NCBI RefSeq assembly: GCF_945957355.1
Contig: NZ_CAMFKM010000001.1
Span: 186,001-250,000 of the forward strand
DNA: 64,000 nucleotides
Direction: 5' to 3'
Source of the DNA: an uncultured Reyranella sp.
GTDB lineage: Bacteria > Pseudomonadota > Alphaproteobacteria > Reyranellales > Reyranellaceae
Shown here: piece by piece, positions 35,739 through 45,328 of the stretch
Layout of the letters: the number at the start of each line of letters is the position of its first letter
Numbering within the stretch: the stretch's first letter is position 1
The notes under the pieces: model-generated
Told to the model about the DNA's origin: nothing
Databases searched by the model: none
What the model saw: the letters and a program-made list of their open reading frames with translations, nothing else
Position numbers and translations under genes: made by a program

Positions 35739-36389
35739 ATGCTCAAGGTCATGATCGCCCCCGTCACCCCGTTCCAGCAGAACTGCTCCATCGTCTGGTG
35801 CGATGAGACCATGGAGGGGACCGCCGTCGACCCCGGCGGCGACTTCGACATGCTGCGCCAGGCGATCGACCAGCAGGGCATCAAGGTGACCAAGGTGCTG
35901 CTGACCCACGGACATGTCGACCATGCATCCGCCGCCGGCACCATGGCAGAGCATTACGGCGTGAAGATCGAGGGCCCGCACGAGGACGACCTGTTCCTGA
36001 TCGAGGGCCTGCCCGAGTCCGGCGCCAAGTACAATTTCCCGGTCTACAAGCCGTTCGTGCCCGACCGCTGGCTGACCCATGGTGAGACGGTGAGCCTCGG
36101 CAACGTGACTTTCGACGTGGTGCACTGCCCAGGCCACACGCCGGGCCATGTCGTGTTCGTGAACAAGCCGGCAAAGATCGCGTTCGTGGGCGACGTACTG
36201 TTCCGCGGCTCGATCGGCCGCACGGATTTCCCGCGCGGCAATCACGACCAGCTCCTCGATTCGATCCGCCACCGCCTGTGGCCGTTCGGCGACGACATCA
36301 CCTTCGTCCCCGGCCACGGCCAGACCTCGACCTTCGGCTGGGAACGCAAGACCAACCCTTACGTCGCGGACCTGAACTTCGAGGATTAG
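35739..36389 (+). CDS. metallo-beta-lactamase-fold hydrolase (glyoxalase II-like)
   Basis: A 216 aa protein with the metal site THGHVDHASA, the second His in VVHCPGHTPGHVVFV, Asp in AFVGDVLFRGSIGRTD and His in VPGHGQTSTFGWE. This is the YcbL/GloB group, which hydrolyses S-lactoylglutathione or related thioesters. It lacks the long C-terminal helical domain of true GloB, so it is a type II-like short form; substrate uncertain. No partner gene next to it. A compound palindromic repeat follows its stop. Confidence 0.88.
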   Translation: MLKVMIAPVTPFQQNCSIVWCDETMEGTAVDPGGDFDMLRQAIDQQGIKVTKVLLTHGHVDHASAAGTMAEHYGVKIEGPHEDDLFLIEGLPESGAKYNFPVYKPFVPDRWLTHGETVSLGNVTFDVVHCPGHTPGHVVFVNKPAKIAFVGDVLFRGSIGRTDFPRGNHDQLLDSIRHRLWPFGDDITFVPGHGQTSTFGWERKTNPYVADLNFED

Positions 36390-36397
36390 TTAAGTCT

Positions 36398-36521
36398 CGT
36401 CGTCTCGACCGAAGCCTCGCGCAGCGAGGCGCAGTAGAGAGACCTTGCCTCGACAAAAAGCCGGCAAATCGTGGAGAGAAGATCTCTCCACTCCGCGCTG
36501 CGCGCTCCGGTCGAGATGACG
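36398..36521. repeat. compound palindromic intergenic repeat
   Basis: The 149-base gap between the MBL gene and trpA is almost filled by one element. Outer arms 36398-36411 and 36508-36521 match at 13 of 14 pairs. Inside are two perfect hairpins: a 7-bp stem 36414-36420/36424-36430 and a 9-bp stem 36471-36479/36483-36491, each with a three-base loop, plus a GCGC-TGC-GCGC palindrome near 36495. The layout is that of an interspersed REP-like element. No second copy was found in this window. It could act as a terminator between the convergent genes. Confidence 0.75.
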
Positions 36522-36538
36522 GAGTTGTCGGTGGACGA

Positions 36539-37372
36539 TCACGCCTTCCGCACACCCCTGACGCCATCCGCCAAGGCCTTGATGTAGGCGAAGACGCCCG
36601 GCACGAGTTCGGGCTTGGCCTTGCCCTTGTCGTCGAGGCCCGCCTTGACGTGGTCGATGATGGCGGTGCCGACGACGGCGGCGTCGGCGTGGCGCGCCAC
36701 GGCCGCCGCCTGCTCGGGCGTGCGGATGCCGAAGCCCACGCCCACCGGCAACCCGGTATGGCGCTTGATGCGTTCGACATGGGTGCGCACAGCCTCTTCC
36801 GGCGCCGACTTGGTGCCGGTGATGCCCAGCACGGAGACGAAATAGACGAAGCCCGACGCGTATTTCAGCACCGCCGGCAGGCGCACATCGTCGGTGGTCG
36901 GCGCGGTCAGGAGCACCGTGTCGATGCCATTGGCCGTCGCGTACGGCTTGAGCTCGTCCGCCTCTTCCGGCGGCAGGTCGACCAGGATGAAGCCGTCGAC
37001 GCCCGCCGCGGCGGCTTCCTTGCAGAAACGCTCCGGCCCACGCTGGTAGATCAGATTGTAATAACCCATCAGGAGGATCGGCGTGTCGTTGTCCCCGGTC
37101 TCCTTGCGGAAGCGGCGCACCATGTCGAAGGTCTTGTCGACCGTCATGCCGGCCTTCAGAGCACGCTGTCCGGCCAGCTGGATCGACGGGCCGTCGGCCA
37201 TCGGATCGGTGAACGGCATGCCAAGCTCGATCAGGTCGGCGCCGGCGGCCGGCAGACCCTTCAGGATCTGATAGCTGACGTCGGTGTCGGGATCGCCGGC
37301 AGTGATGTAGGTCACGAGCCCGGCGCGCTTGTCGGCCTTGAGTTGGGCGAAACGCTTTTCGATGCGGCTCAT
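36539..37372 (-). CDS. trpA: tryptophan synthase alpha subunit
   Basis: A 277 aa TIM-barrel subunit cleaving indole-3-glycerol phosphate to indole for TrpB. The catalytic Glu is in [15 protein letters not shown] (E of ELGMPF) and Asp in [24 protein letters not shown] binds phosphate. ATG at 37372 leaves a 2-base gap to the trpB stop; longer frames run inside trpB. It ends the minus-strand run from the polyprenyl synthase to trpA. Confidence 0.97.
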   Translation of the reverse strand: MSRIEKRFAQLKADKRAGLVTYITAGDPDTDVSYQILKGLPAAGADLIELGMPFTDPMADGPSIQLAGQRALKAGMTVDKTFDMVRRFRKETGDNDTPILLMGYYNLIYQRGPERFCKEAAAAGVDGFILVDLPPEEADELKPYATANGIDTVLLTAPTTDDVRLPAVLKYASGFVYFVSVLGITGTKSAPEEAVRTHVERIKRHTGLPVGVGFGIRTPEQAAAVARHADAAVVGTAIIDHVKAGLDDKGKAKPELVPGVFAYIKALADGVRGVRKA

Positions 37373-37374
37373 GG

Positions 37375-38589
37375 TCAGATCTTCATTCCGAGGCGCTCGG
37401 CCATCTGCGGGACATCCTTGTCGCCACGGCCGGAGAGGTTGAGCACGAGCAGGTTGTCCTTCGGCAGGGTCGGCGCGAGTCGCATCACGTGCGCGAGGCC
37501 ATGCGAGGATTCGAGCGCGGGGATGATTCCCTCGAGCTTGCACAGGAGCTGGAACGCCTCGACGGCCTCGTCGTCGGTCGCCGACACGTATTCGACCCGG
37601 CCCATTTCCTTCAGCCACGAATGCTCGGGCCCGATGCCCGGATAGTCGAGGCCGGCCGAGATCGAATGCGCCTCGGTGATCTGGCCGTCCTTGTCCTGCA
37701 GCAGATAAGTACGGTTGCCGTGCAGCACGCCGGGGCGGCCACCGGTCAGCGACGCGGCATGCTCCTCGGTATCGAGACCGCGACCCGCCGCCTCGACACC
37801 GACGATGCGCACGCCCGGGTCGTCGAGGAAGGGATGGAACAGGCCCATGGCATTCGAGCCGCCGCCGATACAGGCGACCAGCGTGTCGGGCAGGCGGCCC
37901 TCCACTTCCATGATCTGCTTGCGCACCTCGTCGCCGATCACACACTGGAAGTCCCGCACCATCGCCGGATAGGGATGCGGGCCGGCCACCGTGCCGATGC
38001 AGTAGAAGGTATTCTCGCAGGTCGCGACCCAGTCCCGCAGCGCGTCGTTCATCGCGTCCTTGAGCGTCGAGGCCCCCGCCGTCACCGGCCGCACCTCGGC
38101 GCCCAGCATCTTCATGCGCGCCACGTTCGGCGCCTGCCGCTCGACGTCGACCGAGCCCATGAACACGACGCAGGGAATGTCGAACAGGGCGCAGGCGGTC
38201 GCGGTTGCAACGCCGTGCTGGCCCGCACCCGTCTCGGCGATCACGCGGGTCTTGCCCATGCGCTTGGCCAGAAGCACCTGGCCCAGCACGTTGTTGATCT
38301 TGTGGCTGCCCGTATGGTTCAGCTCGTCGCGCTTCAGATAGATCTTGGCGCCGCCGAGCTTCTCCGTGAGGCGCTTGGCGAAGTAGAGCGGGCTCGGCCG
38401 GCCGGCATACTGCGTCAGCAGATACTTCAGCTCGGCCTGGAATTGCGGATCGGCCTTGGCCTCGTTGTAGGCCTTCTCCAGGTCGAGGATCAGCGGCATC
38501 AGCGTCTCGGCGACGTAGCGGCCGCCAAAAATGCCGAAATGCCCACGCTCGTCGGGGCCGGTGCGGAAACTGTTGGGTACGGTGGACAT
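37375..38589 (-). CDS. trpB: tryptophan synthase beta subunit
   Basis: A 404 aa PLP enzyme joining indole and serine. The PLP lysine is in [29 protein letters not shown] and [15 protein letters not shown] bind cofactor and phosphate. ATG at 38589 is chosen because the family begins near [14 protein letters not shown]; upstream frame is low-complexity Arg/Pro shadow. The ridA-like gene ends 58 bases upstream on the same strand. Confidence 0.98.
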   Translation of the reverse strand: MSTVPNSFRTGPDERGHFGIFGGRYVAETLMPLILDLEKAYNEAKADPQFQAELKYLLTQYAGRPSPLYFAKRLTEKLGGAKIYLKRDELNHTGSHKINNVLGQVLLAKRMGKTRVIAETGAGQHGVATATACALFDIPCVVFMGSVDVERQAPNVARMKMLGAEVRPVTAGASTLKDAMNDALRDWVATCENTFYCIGTVAGPHPYPAMVRDFQCVIGDEVRKQIMEVEGRLPDTLVACIGGGSNAMGLFHPFLDDPGVRIVGVEAAGRGLDTEEHAASLTGGRPGVLHGNRTYLLQDKDGQITEAHSISAGLDYPGIGPEHSWLKEMGRVEYVSATDDEAVEAFQLLCKLEGIIPALESSHGLAHVMRLAPTLPKDNLLVLNLSGRGDKDVPQMAERLGMKI

Positions 38590-38647
38590 TGCTCTTCCTG
38601 TCGGGACTGGCCGGCTTAGCAGCCCCGGCAGGGGCCGGTCAAAAGCC

Positions 38648-39226
38648 CTAGGCCTTCTTCTTCTTGGCTGCCTTCGCCTTGGGGGCCGCCTTTGCCTTGG
38701 GCGCGGGCGAAGTCTTGCGCTTGGCGGCCGCAGGCCTGGCTGAGACGACGCTCGGCGGCGGCGCGTCGTCCTCGAGTTCAACGATCACCTCGATCTCGAC
38801 CGGGATACCGCGCGGGAGCGAGCCCATGCCGACCGCCGAGCGGGCATGGCGGCCCTTCTCGCCGAACACCTCGACGAAGAGATCGGAGCAACCGTTGATC
38901 ACTTCCGGATGGCTGCCGTATTCCGACGTGGCATTGACCATGCCCAGCACCTTGACGATGCGCTTCACGCGATCGAGGTCGCCCAACTCGGCCTTGAGGG
39001 CGCCGAGAATGCTGAGCCCGGTGTCTCGTGCGAGGCGGTTGGCCTGTTCGAGCGAGAAATCACGTCCGACCTTGCCCACCGGCAGCGGCTTGCCCGGCAG
39101 GCCGGGCCCCTTGCCCGCCAAGAAGAGCAGATTGCCGGTGCGAACCGCATTCACATAGCTGCCCATCGGCGTCGTCGCCTCGGGAAGCTCGATGCCGAGT
39201 TCCTTCAGCCGCTCTTCGACTTTCAT
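38648..39226 (-). CDS. RidA-family protein with Lys/Ala-rich C-terminal tail
   Basis: A 192 aa protein; residues about 1-145 are a RidA/YjgF (Rid) domain with [47 protein letters not shown]. Rid enzymes hydrolyse reactive enamine/imine intermediates made by PLP enzymes, and this gene lies between trpF and trpB, a PLP enzyme. The canonical RidA Arg that binds the substrate carboxylate may correspond to the Arg in [11 protein letters not shown]. The last roughly 40 residues ([20 protein letters not shown] then KKKKA) are basic and disordered, resembling histone-H1-like tails; they are not part of the family. AGGAG precedes ATG 39226. Confidence 0.88.
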   Translation of the reverse strand: MKVEERLKELGIELPEATTPMGSYVNAVRTGNLLFLAGKGPGLPGKPLPVGKVGRDFSLEQANRLARDTGLSILGALKAELGDLDRVKRIVKVLGMVNATSEYGSHPEVINGCSDLFVEVFGEKGRHARSAVGMGSLPRGIPVEIEVIVELEDDAPPPSVVSARPAAAKRKTSPAPKAKAAPKAKAAKKKKA

Positions 39227-39237
39227 GCCCCTGCTCC

Positions 39238-39876
39238 TCAAAGCACTCTTACGGCGCCCAGAAAGGCGCGGATCAATTCAGTGGATTTCACACCGCGTGC
39301 CGCTTCTACACCAGAAGACACGTCGACGGCGCGCGCACCGGTGACGCGGACCGCCTCGGCCACATTGTCGGGATTGAGGCCGCCGGCGAGGAACCACGGC
39401 AGCGGCACCGTCCGGCCCGACAGGAAGGTCCAGTCGAAGGCCCTGGCATTGCCACCCGGCAGGGTGCCATCCGCCGCATCGAACATCAGCCGGTCGGCGA
39501 CGCCGGCGAAAGCCGCGATACCGCGCTCGACATCGGCGGGCGCCGCGACCTTGATCGCCTTCATCACCGGCTTGCCGGTCCTTGCCTTGAGCGCAGCCAG
39601 CCGCTCCGGTGTCTCGGCACCATGAAGCTGCAGCATGTCGATGGCGCCGGTCGCCAGCCGTGCATCGATCAACGCATCGTCGGGATCGACGAACAGGCCG
39701 ACACGAACCACGGTCCGCGGCACGCGCTCACCCAGCGCCTTCAGAAGGTCGAGGGATTCGATATGGCGCGGCGAGCGCGGAAAAGTGACGAAGCCCACAA
39801 AGCCCGCGCCGGCCTCGACCGCGGCATCGAGCGTCTCAGGCGTCGACAATCCGCAGATCTTGGCCTCGACGGTCAT
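39238..39876 (-). CDS. trpF: phosphoribosylanthranilate isomerase
   Basis: A 212 aa TIM-barrel enzyme of tryptophan synthesis. KICGLSTPETLDAAVEAGA carries the catalytic Cys, VGFVTFPRSPRHI and the Asp in LMFDAADGTLPGG follow, then LAGGLNPDNV and DVSSGVEAARGVKS. ATG at 39876 overlaps the pyrF stop by four bases. The ridA-like gene begins 11 bases after its stop. Confidence 0.96.
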   Translation of the reverse strand: MTVEAKICGLSTPETLDAAVEAGAGFVGFVTFPRSPRHIESLDLLKALGERVPRTVVRVGLFVDPDDALIDARLATGAIDMLQLHGAETPERLAALKARTGKPVMKAIKVAAPADVERGIAAFAGVADRLMFDAADGTLPGGNARAFDWTFLSGRTVPLPWFLAGGLNPDNVAEAVRVTGARAVDVSSGVEAARGVKSTELIRAFLGAVRVL

Positions 39877-40625
39877 AGTTCGTTGACGCCGGCCTCGCGC
39901 GCGATCGCCTCGGCGGCGGCGCGCGGGTCCTGAGCCTGGTAGATCGGCCGGCCGACGACGAGGTTGGTGGCGCCGAGATCGACCGCTTGGCGCGGCGTCA
40001 TCGCTCGCTTCTGGTCGTTGGCGGCGCTGCCGACGGGACGGATGCCCGGCACCATCAACACGAAATCGGGACCGCATTGCTTGCGCAACGCCGCGATCTC
40101 GTGGGGCGAACAGATCACGCCGTCGAGGCCACTTTCATGCGCCAGGGCCGCAAGCCGCAACACCTGGTCCGCCGGATCGGCGTTGACACCGGTCGATTCG
40201 AGATCGGACCGGTCGAGCGAGGTCAGTACCGTGACGCCGAGCAGCTTCGGTCGGGCGACGTTCTGCTTCGCCGCCTGCGAAGCGGCCTCTTCCACGGCGG
40301 CCTTCATCATCGCCCGGCCGCCGCCTGCATGGATCGTGATGAAGGTGGGCGCGAGTTCGACCACCGCGCGAATGCCGCCGGCCACCGTATTGGGAATGTC
40401 GTGCAGCTTGAGATCGAGGAAGAAGCCCACGCCCGTGGCCCGCACCGGCGTCGGGAAGGCGTAGCGCACGCCCGGCGCGCCGTGCGCCAGGAAGAACTCC
40501 AGCCCGAGCTTGATGCCGCCGACCGCCGGGTTTGGCCCCCCGGCGACGCTCTGGATGAGCCGGGTGGCGTGGGCAAGATCGGTCGTGTCGATGCTGCAGT
40601 AGACGGGATTGGCGCGGTTCTTCAT
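39873..40625 (-). CDS. pyrF: orotidine 5'-phosphate decarboxylase
   Basis: A 250 aa TIM-barrel enzyme making UMP. CSIDTTDLAHATRL has the first substrate Asp; the catalytic K-x-D-x-K-x-x-D array appears as GFFLDLKLHDIPNTV; VPGIRPVG and NLVVGRPIYQAQDP bind phosphate. GGGRAMMKAAVEEA follows ITIHAGG. It lies between glpK and trpF on the same strand; the ATG at 40625 has no obvious ribosome site. Confidence 0.96.
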   Translation of the reverse strand: MKNRANPVYCSIDTTDLAHATRLIQSVAGGPNPAVGGIKLGLEFFLAHGAPGVRYAFPTPVRATGVGFFLDLKLHDIPNTVAGGIRAVVELAPTFITIHAGGGRAMMKAAVEEAASQAAKQNVARPKLLGVTVLTSLDRSDLESTGVNADPADQVLRLAALAHESGLDGVICSPHEIAALRKQCGPDFVLMVPGIRPVGSAANDQKRAMTPRQAVDLGATNLVVGRPIYQAQDPRAAAEAIAREAGVNEL

Positions 40626-40663
40626 GGCGGGCGCAACGTAATGGCCGTGCCCCTCACCAGCAA

Positions 40664-42148
40664 TCAGGAACTGCGCACCCGCCGGACCGCATCCTTCCAG
40701 CCGGCATAGCGGCGGTCGCGGGCGGCGCTGTCCTCGGCAGGCTTGAAGGCCCGGTCGAGGACCCAGGTCCTGGACAGCGCCTCCAGCGAGGGCCACAGGC
40801 CCGCCTTCAGTCCGGCCAGGAAAGCCGCGCCCAGGGCGGTGGTCTCGGTGACTTCCGGCCGCTCGACCGGCGTGCCGACCGTGTCGGCGAGCCGTTGCAT
40901 CAGCGGATCGTTCACCACCATGCCGCCATCGACCCTGAGCTCGTCGATCTGGGCGCCATCACCCCGCATCGCCTCCAGGAGATCGCGGGTCTGGTAGCAG
41001 ACAGAATCGAGCGTGGCGGCGGCAATCTCGCCGGGACCGGAATCGCGTGTCAGGCCGAGGATGGCGGCGCGCGCCTCGGGGTCCCAATGCGGCGCTCCCA
41101 GGCCCACGAAGGCCGGCACCATGTAGACGCCGTGGCCGTCCCTGGCCCCGGCGGCGACCTTTTCCACGTCGGCGGATTTCTCGATGAGCTTCAGCCCGTC
41201 GCGCAGCCATTGCACCGCAGCGCCCGCGATGAAAATGCTGCCCTCCAGCGCGTAGGTGCGCCGTCCATCGAGCTGGTAGGCGATCGTCGTCAGCAGGCGA
41301 TGGCGAGAATGCACGGCAATGCTGCCGGTATTGAGCAGCGCGAAGCAGCCCGTGCCGTACGTCGCCTTCACCATGCCGGGCTTGATACAGGCCTGCCCCA
41401 CGGTCGCGGCCTGCTGGTCGCCAGCCATGCCGAGGATGGGAACCGGCGCGCCGAGGATTTCGGCATCGGCGACACCCAGCTCACCGGAACAGTCGACGAC
41501 CCTGGGCAGCAGCGAGGCCGGCACGCCGAGCAGCTTCATCAGCTCGTCGTCCCAGATGCCCTTGCGGATGTCGAGCAGCAGCGAACGGCTGGCATTAGTG
41601 GCGTCGCTCGCATGCACCCTGCCGCCAGTCAGGCGCCACAGCAGGAAGCATTCGATCGTGCCGGCGGCGAGCGTACCCTTCTCGGCCGCGGAGCGCGCGC
41701 CCGCGACATGGTCGAGGATCCACGCGATCTTCGTTCCCGAGAAATACGGGTCGAGCAGCAGCCCCGTGCGTTCGGTGAACAGCTTCTCGTGCCCGTCCTT
41801 CTTCAGCGCGGCACAGCGGTCGGCAGTGCGCCGGTCCTGCCACACGATGGCATTGTGGATCGGCTTACCGGTGGCCCGATCCCACACGACCGTGGTCTCA
41901 CGCTGGTTGGTGATGCCGATGCCGGCCAGCGCCTTGGCGTCGAGCTTCGCCTTGGCCAGGGCGCCCCGGCAGACCTCGACCGTCGCCGCCCAGATCTCCT
42001 CAGGATCGTGTTCGACCCAGCCGGGCCTGGGGAAGATCTGCGGCAGTTCCTTCTGCGCCGAGGCGACCGGACGGCCGCCCGCATCGAAGACGATGGCGCG
42101 GGTGCTGGTCGTGCCCTGATCTATGGCGAGAACGTGCTGGGCAGCCAT
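40664..42148 (-). CDS. glpK: glycerol kinase
   Basis: A 494 aa FGGY kinase phosphorylating glycerol to sn-glycerol 3-phosphate. [16 protein letters not shown] (phosphate 1), [44 protein letters not shown] and [13 protein letters not shown] (FGGY signatures) are present. Length is standard. ATG at 42148 is 14 bases after the polyprenyl synthase stop. It may act with the ugp importer at 60-64 kb, though that locus is separate. Confidence 0.97.
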   Translation of the reverse strand: MAAQHVLAIDQGTTSTRAIVFDAGGRPVASAQKELPQIFPRPGWVEHDPEEIWAATVEVCRGALAKAKLDAKALAGIGITNQRETTVVWDRATGKPIHNAIVWQDRRTADRCAALKKDGHEKLFTERTGLLLDPYFSGTKIAWILDHVAGARSAAEKGTLAAGTIECFLLWRLTGGRVHASDATNASRSLLLDIRKGIWDDELMKLLGVPASLLPRVVDCSGELGVADAEILGAPVPILGMAGDQQAATVGQACIKPGMVKATYGTGCFALLNTGSIAVHSRHRLLTTIAYQLDGRRTYALEGSIFIAGAAVQWLRDGLKLIEKSADVEKVAAGARDGHGVYMVPAFVGLGAPHWDPEARAAILGLTRDSGPGEIAAATLDSVCYQTRDLLEAMRGDGAQIDELRVDGGMVVNDPLMQRLADTVGTPVERPEVTETTALGAAFLAGLKAGLWPSLEALSRTWVLDRAFKPAEDSAARDRRYAGWKDAVRRVRSS

Positions 42149-42162
42149 CGCGCGGTGAGAGC

Positions 42163-43182
42163 CTAGTGGGCGCGATCGATGGCGAAGTCGACCGCCTCGA
42201 GTAGCGCGGCCTTGAGCGGCGTACCGGGGAACAGGCCCAGCGCATCGCGCGCCATGGCGCCGTAGTGGCGGGCGCGCTCCAGCGTGTCGGACAGGGCGCC
42301 ATGGCGCTCGATCAGCTTTTGCGCCTGTTCGAGATCTTCGGGCTTCTGATCGAGCTTCTCGATGGTGCGCTTCCAGAATTCGCGATCGGCGGCGCCGCCG
42401 CGCAGGAAGGCGAGGATCACCGGCAGCGTGATCTTGCCCTCGCGGAAGTCATCGCCAACCGACTTGCCGAGCTTGGCTTCGCGGCCGGAATAGTCGAGGG
42501 CATCGTCGACGAGCTGGAAGGCGATGCCGAGATTCATCCCGAAGCTCTGCAGCCCCACCCTCTCGGGTCCGTTGCGGCCAGCCACCATGGCGCCCACCTC
42601 GGCCGCCGCGGCGAACAGCTTGGCCGTCTTGGCCTTGATGATCTCGAGATAGGTCGATTCCGGCGTGCTGATGTCGCGCTGGCTGACCAGCTGCAGCACC
42701 TCGCCCTCGGCAATCGTCGAGGAGGCATTCGACAGCACGCCGAGAATGTCGAGCGAGCCGACCTCGACCATCAGCTCGAAGGCGCGCGTGAACAGGAAAT
42801 CGCCCACCAGTACCGAGGCCTTGTCGCCATACACGGTATTGGCGGTCGGCTTGCCGCGGCGAAGAGCGCTCACGTCGACGACGTCGTCATGCAGCAGCGT
42901 GGCGGAATGGATGAATTCGACGCAGGTGGCGAGTTTGATGTGGCGATCGGTGTCTTCGCTGTAGCCGCACAGCCGCGCCGCCGCGACCGTGAGCAGCGGA
43001 CGCATGCGCTTGCCGCCGGCGCCGACCAGATGATTGGCGAGCTCGGGAATCAGAGCAACCGGCGAGCGCATACGCGCCACGATCTCGCGATCGACCCGCC
43101 CCATGTCGTCGGTGCAGAGCGCGAGAAGAGGTTCGAGGCTGGGCGACTTGCGCTTGCCTCCGAGAGAGACGACGGTTGCCAT
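42163..43182 (-). CDS. ispB: octaprenyl/polyprenyl diphosphate synthase
   Basis: A 339 aa trans-isoprenyl diphosphate synthase that builds the ubiquinone side chain. The two aspartate-rich motifs are [12 protein letters not shown] (FARM) and [12 protein letters not shown] (SARM), with GGKRMRPLL before the first. Small residues upstream of FARM fit a long-chain product. ATG at 43182 is chosen over TTG 43194. It is divergent from the methyltransferase gene with a 55-base gap. Confidence 0.95.
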   Translation of the reverse strand: MATVVSLGGKRKSPSLEPLLALCTDDMGRVDREIVARMRSPVALIPELANHLVGAGGKRMRPLLTVAAARLCGYSEDTDRHIKLATCVEFIHSATLLHDDVVDVSALRRGKPTANTVYGDKASVLVGDFLFTRAFELMVEVGSLDILGVLSNASSTIAEGEVLQLVSQRDISTPESTYLEIIKAKTAKLFAAAAEVGAMVAGRNGPERVGLQSFGMNLGIAFQLVDDALDYSGREAKLGKSVGDDFREGKITLPVILAFLRGGAADREFWKRTIEKLDQKPEDLEQAQKLIERHGALSDTLERARHYGAMARDALGLFPGTPLKAALLEAVDFAIDRAH

Positions 43183-43237
43183 GACGGAGGCCAAACTCTC
43201 CGGTGAAGCCTGTTACTGCGAATCAAAGTCGTGAGAG

Positions 43238-43972
43238 ATGAGTAGCACGGAATCCGCGCCGACCGAAAACACTGTGATGGGCGGAAGGGTGAAGCTCTTG
43301 CAGCCTCGACGCGGATACCGAATTGCCGTCGATGCGGTCCTGTTGGCGGCCGCCGCCGACGTGAAGCCTGGCGAGAGCGTGCTTGATCTCGGTGCGGGCG
43401 TCGGCGCCGTGGGGCTCTGCCTCGCTGCACGCGTGCCCGGCTGCGACATCACCGGCATCGAGCTGCAACCGGTGCTGGCGGCCCTGGCCGAGCGCAATGC
43501 GCTACTGAACGACGCGGCAGATCGGGTGCGTACGGTTGTTCACGATCTGGCGCAGCCTTTGCCGTCTGATCTCGGTCCCTTCGACCTTGTCGCGACCAAT
43601 CCGCCCTATCTTCCGGCGGCCGTCGCCGATCCCTCGCCGAATCCCAGCAAGGCGCTCGCCACAGTCGAATCGAGCGCAGATCTCGCACGGTGGCTGTCCG
43701 TGGCGACGGGAGCGCTGAAATCTGCAGGGACTCTGCTCATGATCCATCGCAGCGATCGCCTGGAAGAAATCGTCGCCACGCTGGCCCGCCTCGGCTGGGG
43801 CGAGGTCACCGTGAAGCGACTGCCGCCGGCCGCGCGCGTACTTGTCCGCGCGCGTCGCGCGGATGAATTGCGCCGGCACGACGCCGAGCCGCTGGTCCTG
43901 CATCACCCCGAGGGCGGCTACACCGACGAGGCCGAGGCCATCCTGCGTCACGGACAGCCGCTTGCCTTCTAG
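43238..43972 (+). CDS. TrmN6-type adenine-N6 tRNA methyltransferase
   Basis: A 244 aa Rossmann methyltransferase of COG4123. It carries LDLGAGVGAVGLCLAAR (SAM motif I), GIELQPVLAALAERNA (motif II) and the N6-adenine motif LVATNPPYLPA. E. coli TrmN6 modifies A37 of tRNA1(Val); the C-terminal region differs enough that the tRNA target should be considered tentative. ATG at 43238 follows GTGAGAG. The S49 peptidase gene begins 25 bases downstream; the ispB/trmN6/sohB-like arrangement recurs in alphaproteobacteria. Confidence 0.88.
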   Translation: MSSTESAPTENTVMGGRVKLLQPRRGYRIAVDAVLLAAAADVKPGESVLDLGAGVGAVGLCLAARVPGCDITGIELQPVLAALAERNALLNDAADRVRTVVHDLAQPLPSDLGPFDLVATNPPYLPAAVADPSPNPSKALATVESSADLARWLSVATGALKSAGTLLMIHRSDRLEEIVATLARLGWGEVTVKRLPPAARVLVRARRADELRRHDAEPLVLHHPEGGYTDEAEAILRHGQPLAF

Positions 43973-43997
43973 AAGCGGCGCCGCGACAGTGCCCGGC

Positions 43998-44837
43998 ATG
44001 CTGGATTGGATCAGGAATCGTCTTCGCCGCGGGCCGGTCGTGCCCGTCGTTCGCCTCTCCGGCGTCATCGCTTCCGGTGGCCTGCTGGGCAGCCGTGGCC
44101 TGTCGATCGAATCGGTCGCGCCACTGCTGAAGCGCGCCTTCGAGATGCGAGGGGCCAAGGCCGTCGCGCTGTCGCTCAATTCCCCGGGCGGTTCTCCCGT
44201 TCAGTCCGCCCTGATTGCCCAGCGCATCCGGCTGCATGCCGCCGAGAAGGGGCTGCCCGTCATCGCCTTCGTCGAGGATGTTGCCGCCTCGGGTGGCTAC
44301 TGGCTCGCCTGCGCCGCCGACGAGATCGTCGCCGATCCCAGTTCGATCGTGGGATCGATCGGAGTCATCAGTTCGGGCTTCGGCTTCCAGGACCTGATCG
44401 CGCGCATCGGCGTGGAACGCCGCGTCCATACGTCGGGCGAGAACAAGTCGATGCTCGATCCTTTTCGGCCTGAGCAACCTGAAGACGTCGTGCGCCTGAA
44501 GCGCCTGCAGGCGGAAATCCATGATGGCTTCAAGGACTGGGTCCGCCAGCGGCGCGGCAAGCTGCTGAAGGGCGACGAGTCGATGCTGTTCACCGGTGAG
44601 TTCTGGACGGCCCGGCGCGGCATCGACTTCGGCCTGGTCGATGGGTTCGGCGAACTGCGCGCCACCTTGCAGGCCCGCTACGGCGAGAAGGTGCGACTGC
44701 CCGTCATCGGGCCTCGGCGCCGCCTGTTGTCGCGCTTCGGCCTGCAAACCGGGATCGGCGGCGGCATCGACACTATTGGACCGGCCACGCTCGCCGCCCT
44801 GGAAGAGCGCGCGCTCTGGCAACGTTTCGGGCTCTAG
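43998..44837 (+). CDS. S49 family serine peptidase (SohB/SppA-like)
   Basis: A 279 aa single-domain S49 peptidase. The catalytic dyad is S98 in EDVAASGGYWLA and K150 in GENKSMLDPF; SLNSPGGSPVQSA and SSIVGSIGVIS are family signatures. A full N-terminal membrane anchor is absent at this start, though the first 25 residues are basic and mildly hydrophobic, so membrane association is unsure. Signal-peptide or membrane-protein degradation is the usual role. GTG 43989 is an alternative start. Confidence 0.9.
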   Translation: MLDWIRNRLRRGPVVPVVRLSGVIASGGLLGSRGLSIESVAPLLKRAFEMRGAKAVALSLNSPGGSPVQSALIAQRIRLHAAEKGLPVIAFVEDVAASGGYWLACAADEIVADPSSIVGSIGVISSGFGFQDLIARIGVERRVHTSGENKSMLDPFRPEQPEDVVRLKRLQAEIHDGFKDWVRQRRGKLLKGDESMLFTGEFWTARRGIDFGLVDGFGELRATLQARYGEKVRLPVIGPRRRLLSRFGLQTGIGGGIDTIGPATLAALEERALWQRFGL

Positions 44838-44851
44838 GGGAGAGGCTTTCG

Positions 44852-45319
44852 ATGAACCTTCGCAACCCGGTCAACGCCGACGACCTTGCCGCCGTGCGCC
44901 AGTGGTTCGACACGCTGTCGAAGCATTGCCGCGCCGTCGACTACGAAGGCGCGCGGCCGATCTTCGCCGACGACATGATCGCCTTCGGCACCTTCACCGA
45001 CTTCATGATCGGCCGCGATCTCGCCGAACAGAAACAGTGGCGCAACGTCTGGGGCACCATCCGCGAGTTCCGCTATGACCTCTCGAAGATCGAGGCCATC
45101 GTCTCGGCCGACCGCCTGACAGCGGTCGGCATGGGCGTGTGGCAGTCCTTCGGCTTCCACCCGAACGGCGACCGTTTCGACCGGCCCGGCCGCACGACGG
45201 TGGTGCTGGGACGCAGGGCGGTGGGCGACCCGTTCGTAGCCACCCACACCCACATGTCGCTGTTCCGCGGCACGCCCGAGCGAAGCTACGGCAACTTCGC
45301 CAGGAGCGAGGTCGCCTGA
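44852..45319 (+). CDS. NTF2/SnoaL-like fold protein
   Basis: A 155 aa protein with the cone-shaped NTF2-like fold: DLAAVRQWFDTLSKHCRAVDYE, then a beta region ending VATHTHMSLFRGT. Acidic and His residues are scattered as in the DUF4440/SnoaL group, whose members are isomerases, cyclases or ligand binders. No catalytic pair is certain. It starts 14 bases after the peptidase with GGGAGAGG upstream. Confidence 0.78.
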   Translation: MNLRNPVNADDLAAVRQWFDTLSKHCRAVDYEGARPIFADDMIAFGTFTDFMIGRDLAEQKQWRNVWGTIREFRYDLSKIEAIVSADRLTAVGMGVWQSFGFHPNGDRFDRPGRTTVVLGRRAVGDPFVATHTHMSLFRGTPERSYGNFARSEVA

Positions 45320-45328
45320 GCCTCAGGC
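45314..45328. terminator. small hairpin containing both convergent stop codons
   Basis: GCCTGA (45314-45319) and TCAGGC (45323-45328) are perfectly inverted around a 3-base spacer, so the two convergent genes end in the same 15-bp palindrome: each TGA lies in one arm. Six base pairs is short, and no T-run follows. Confidence 0.4.
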
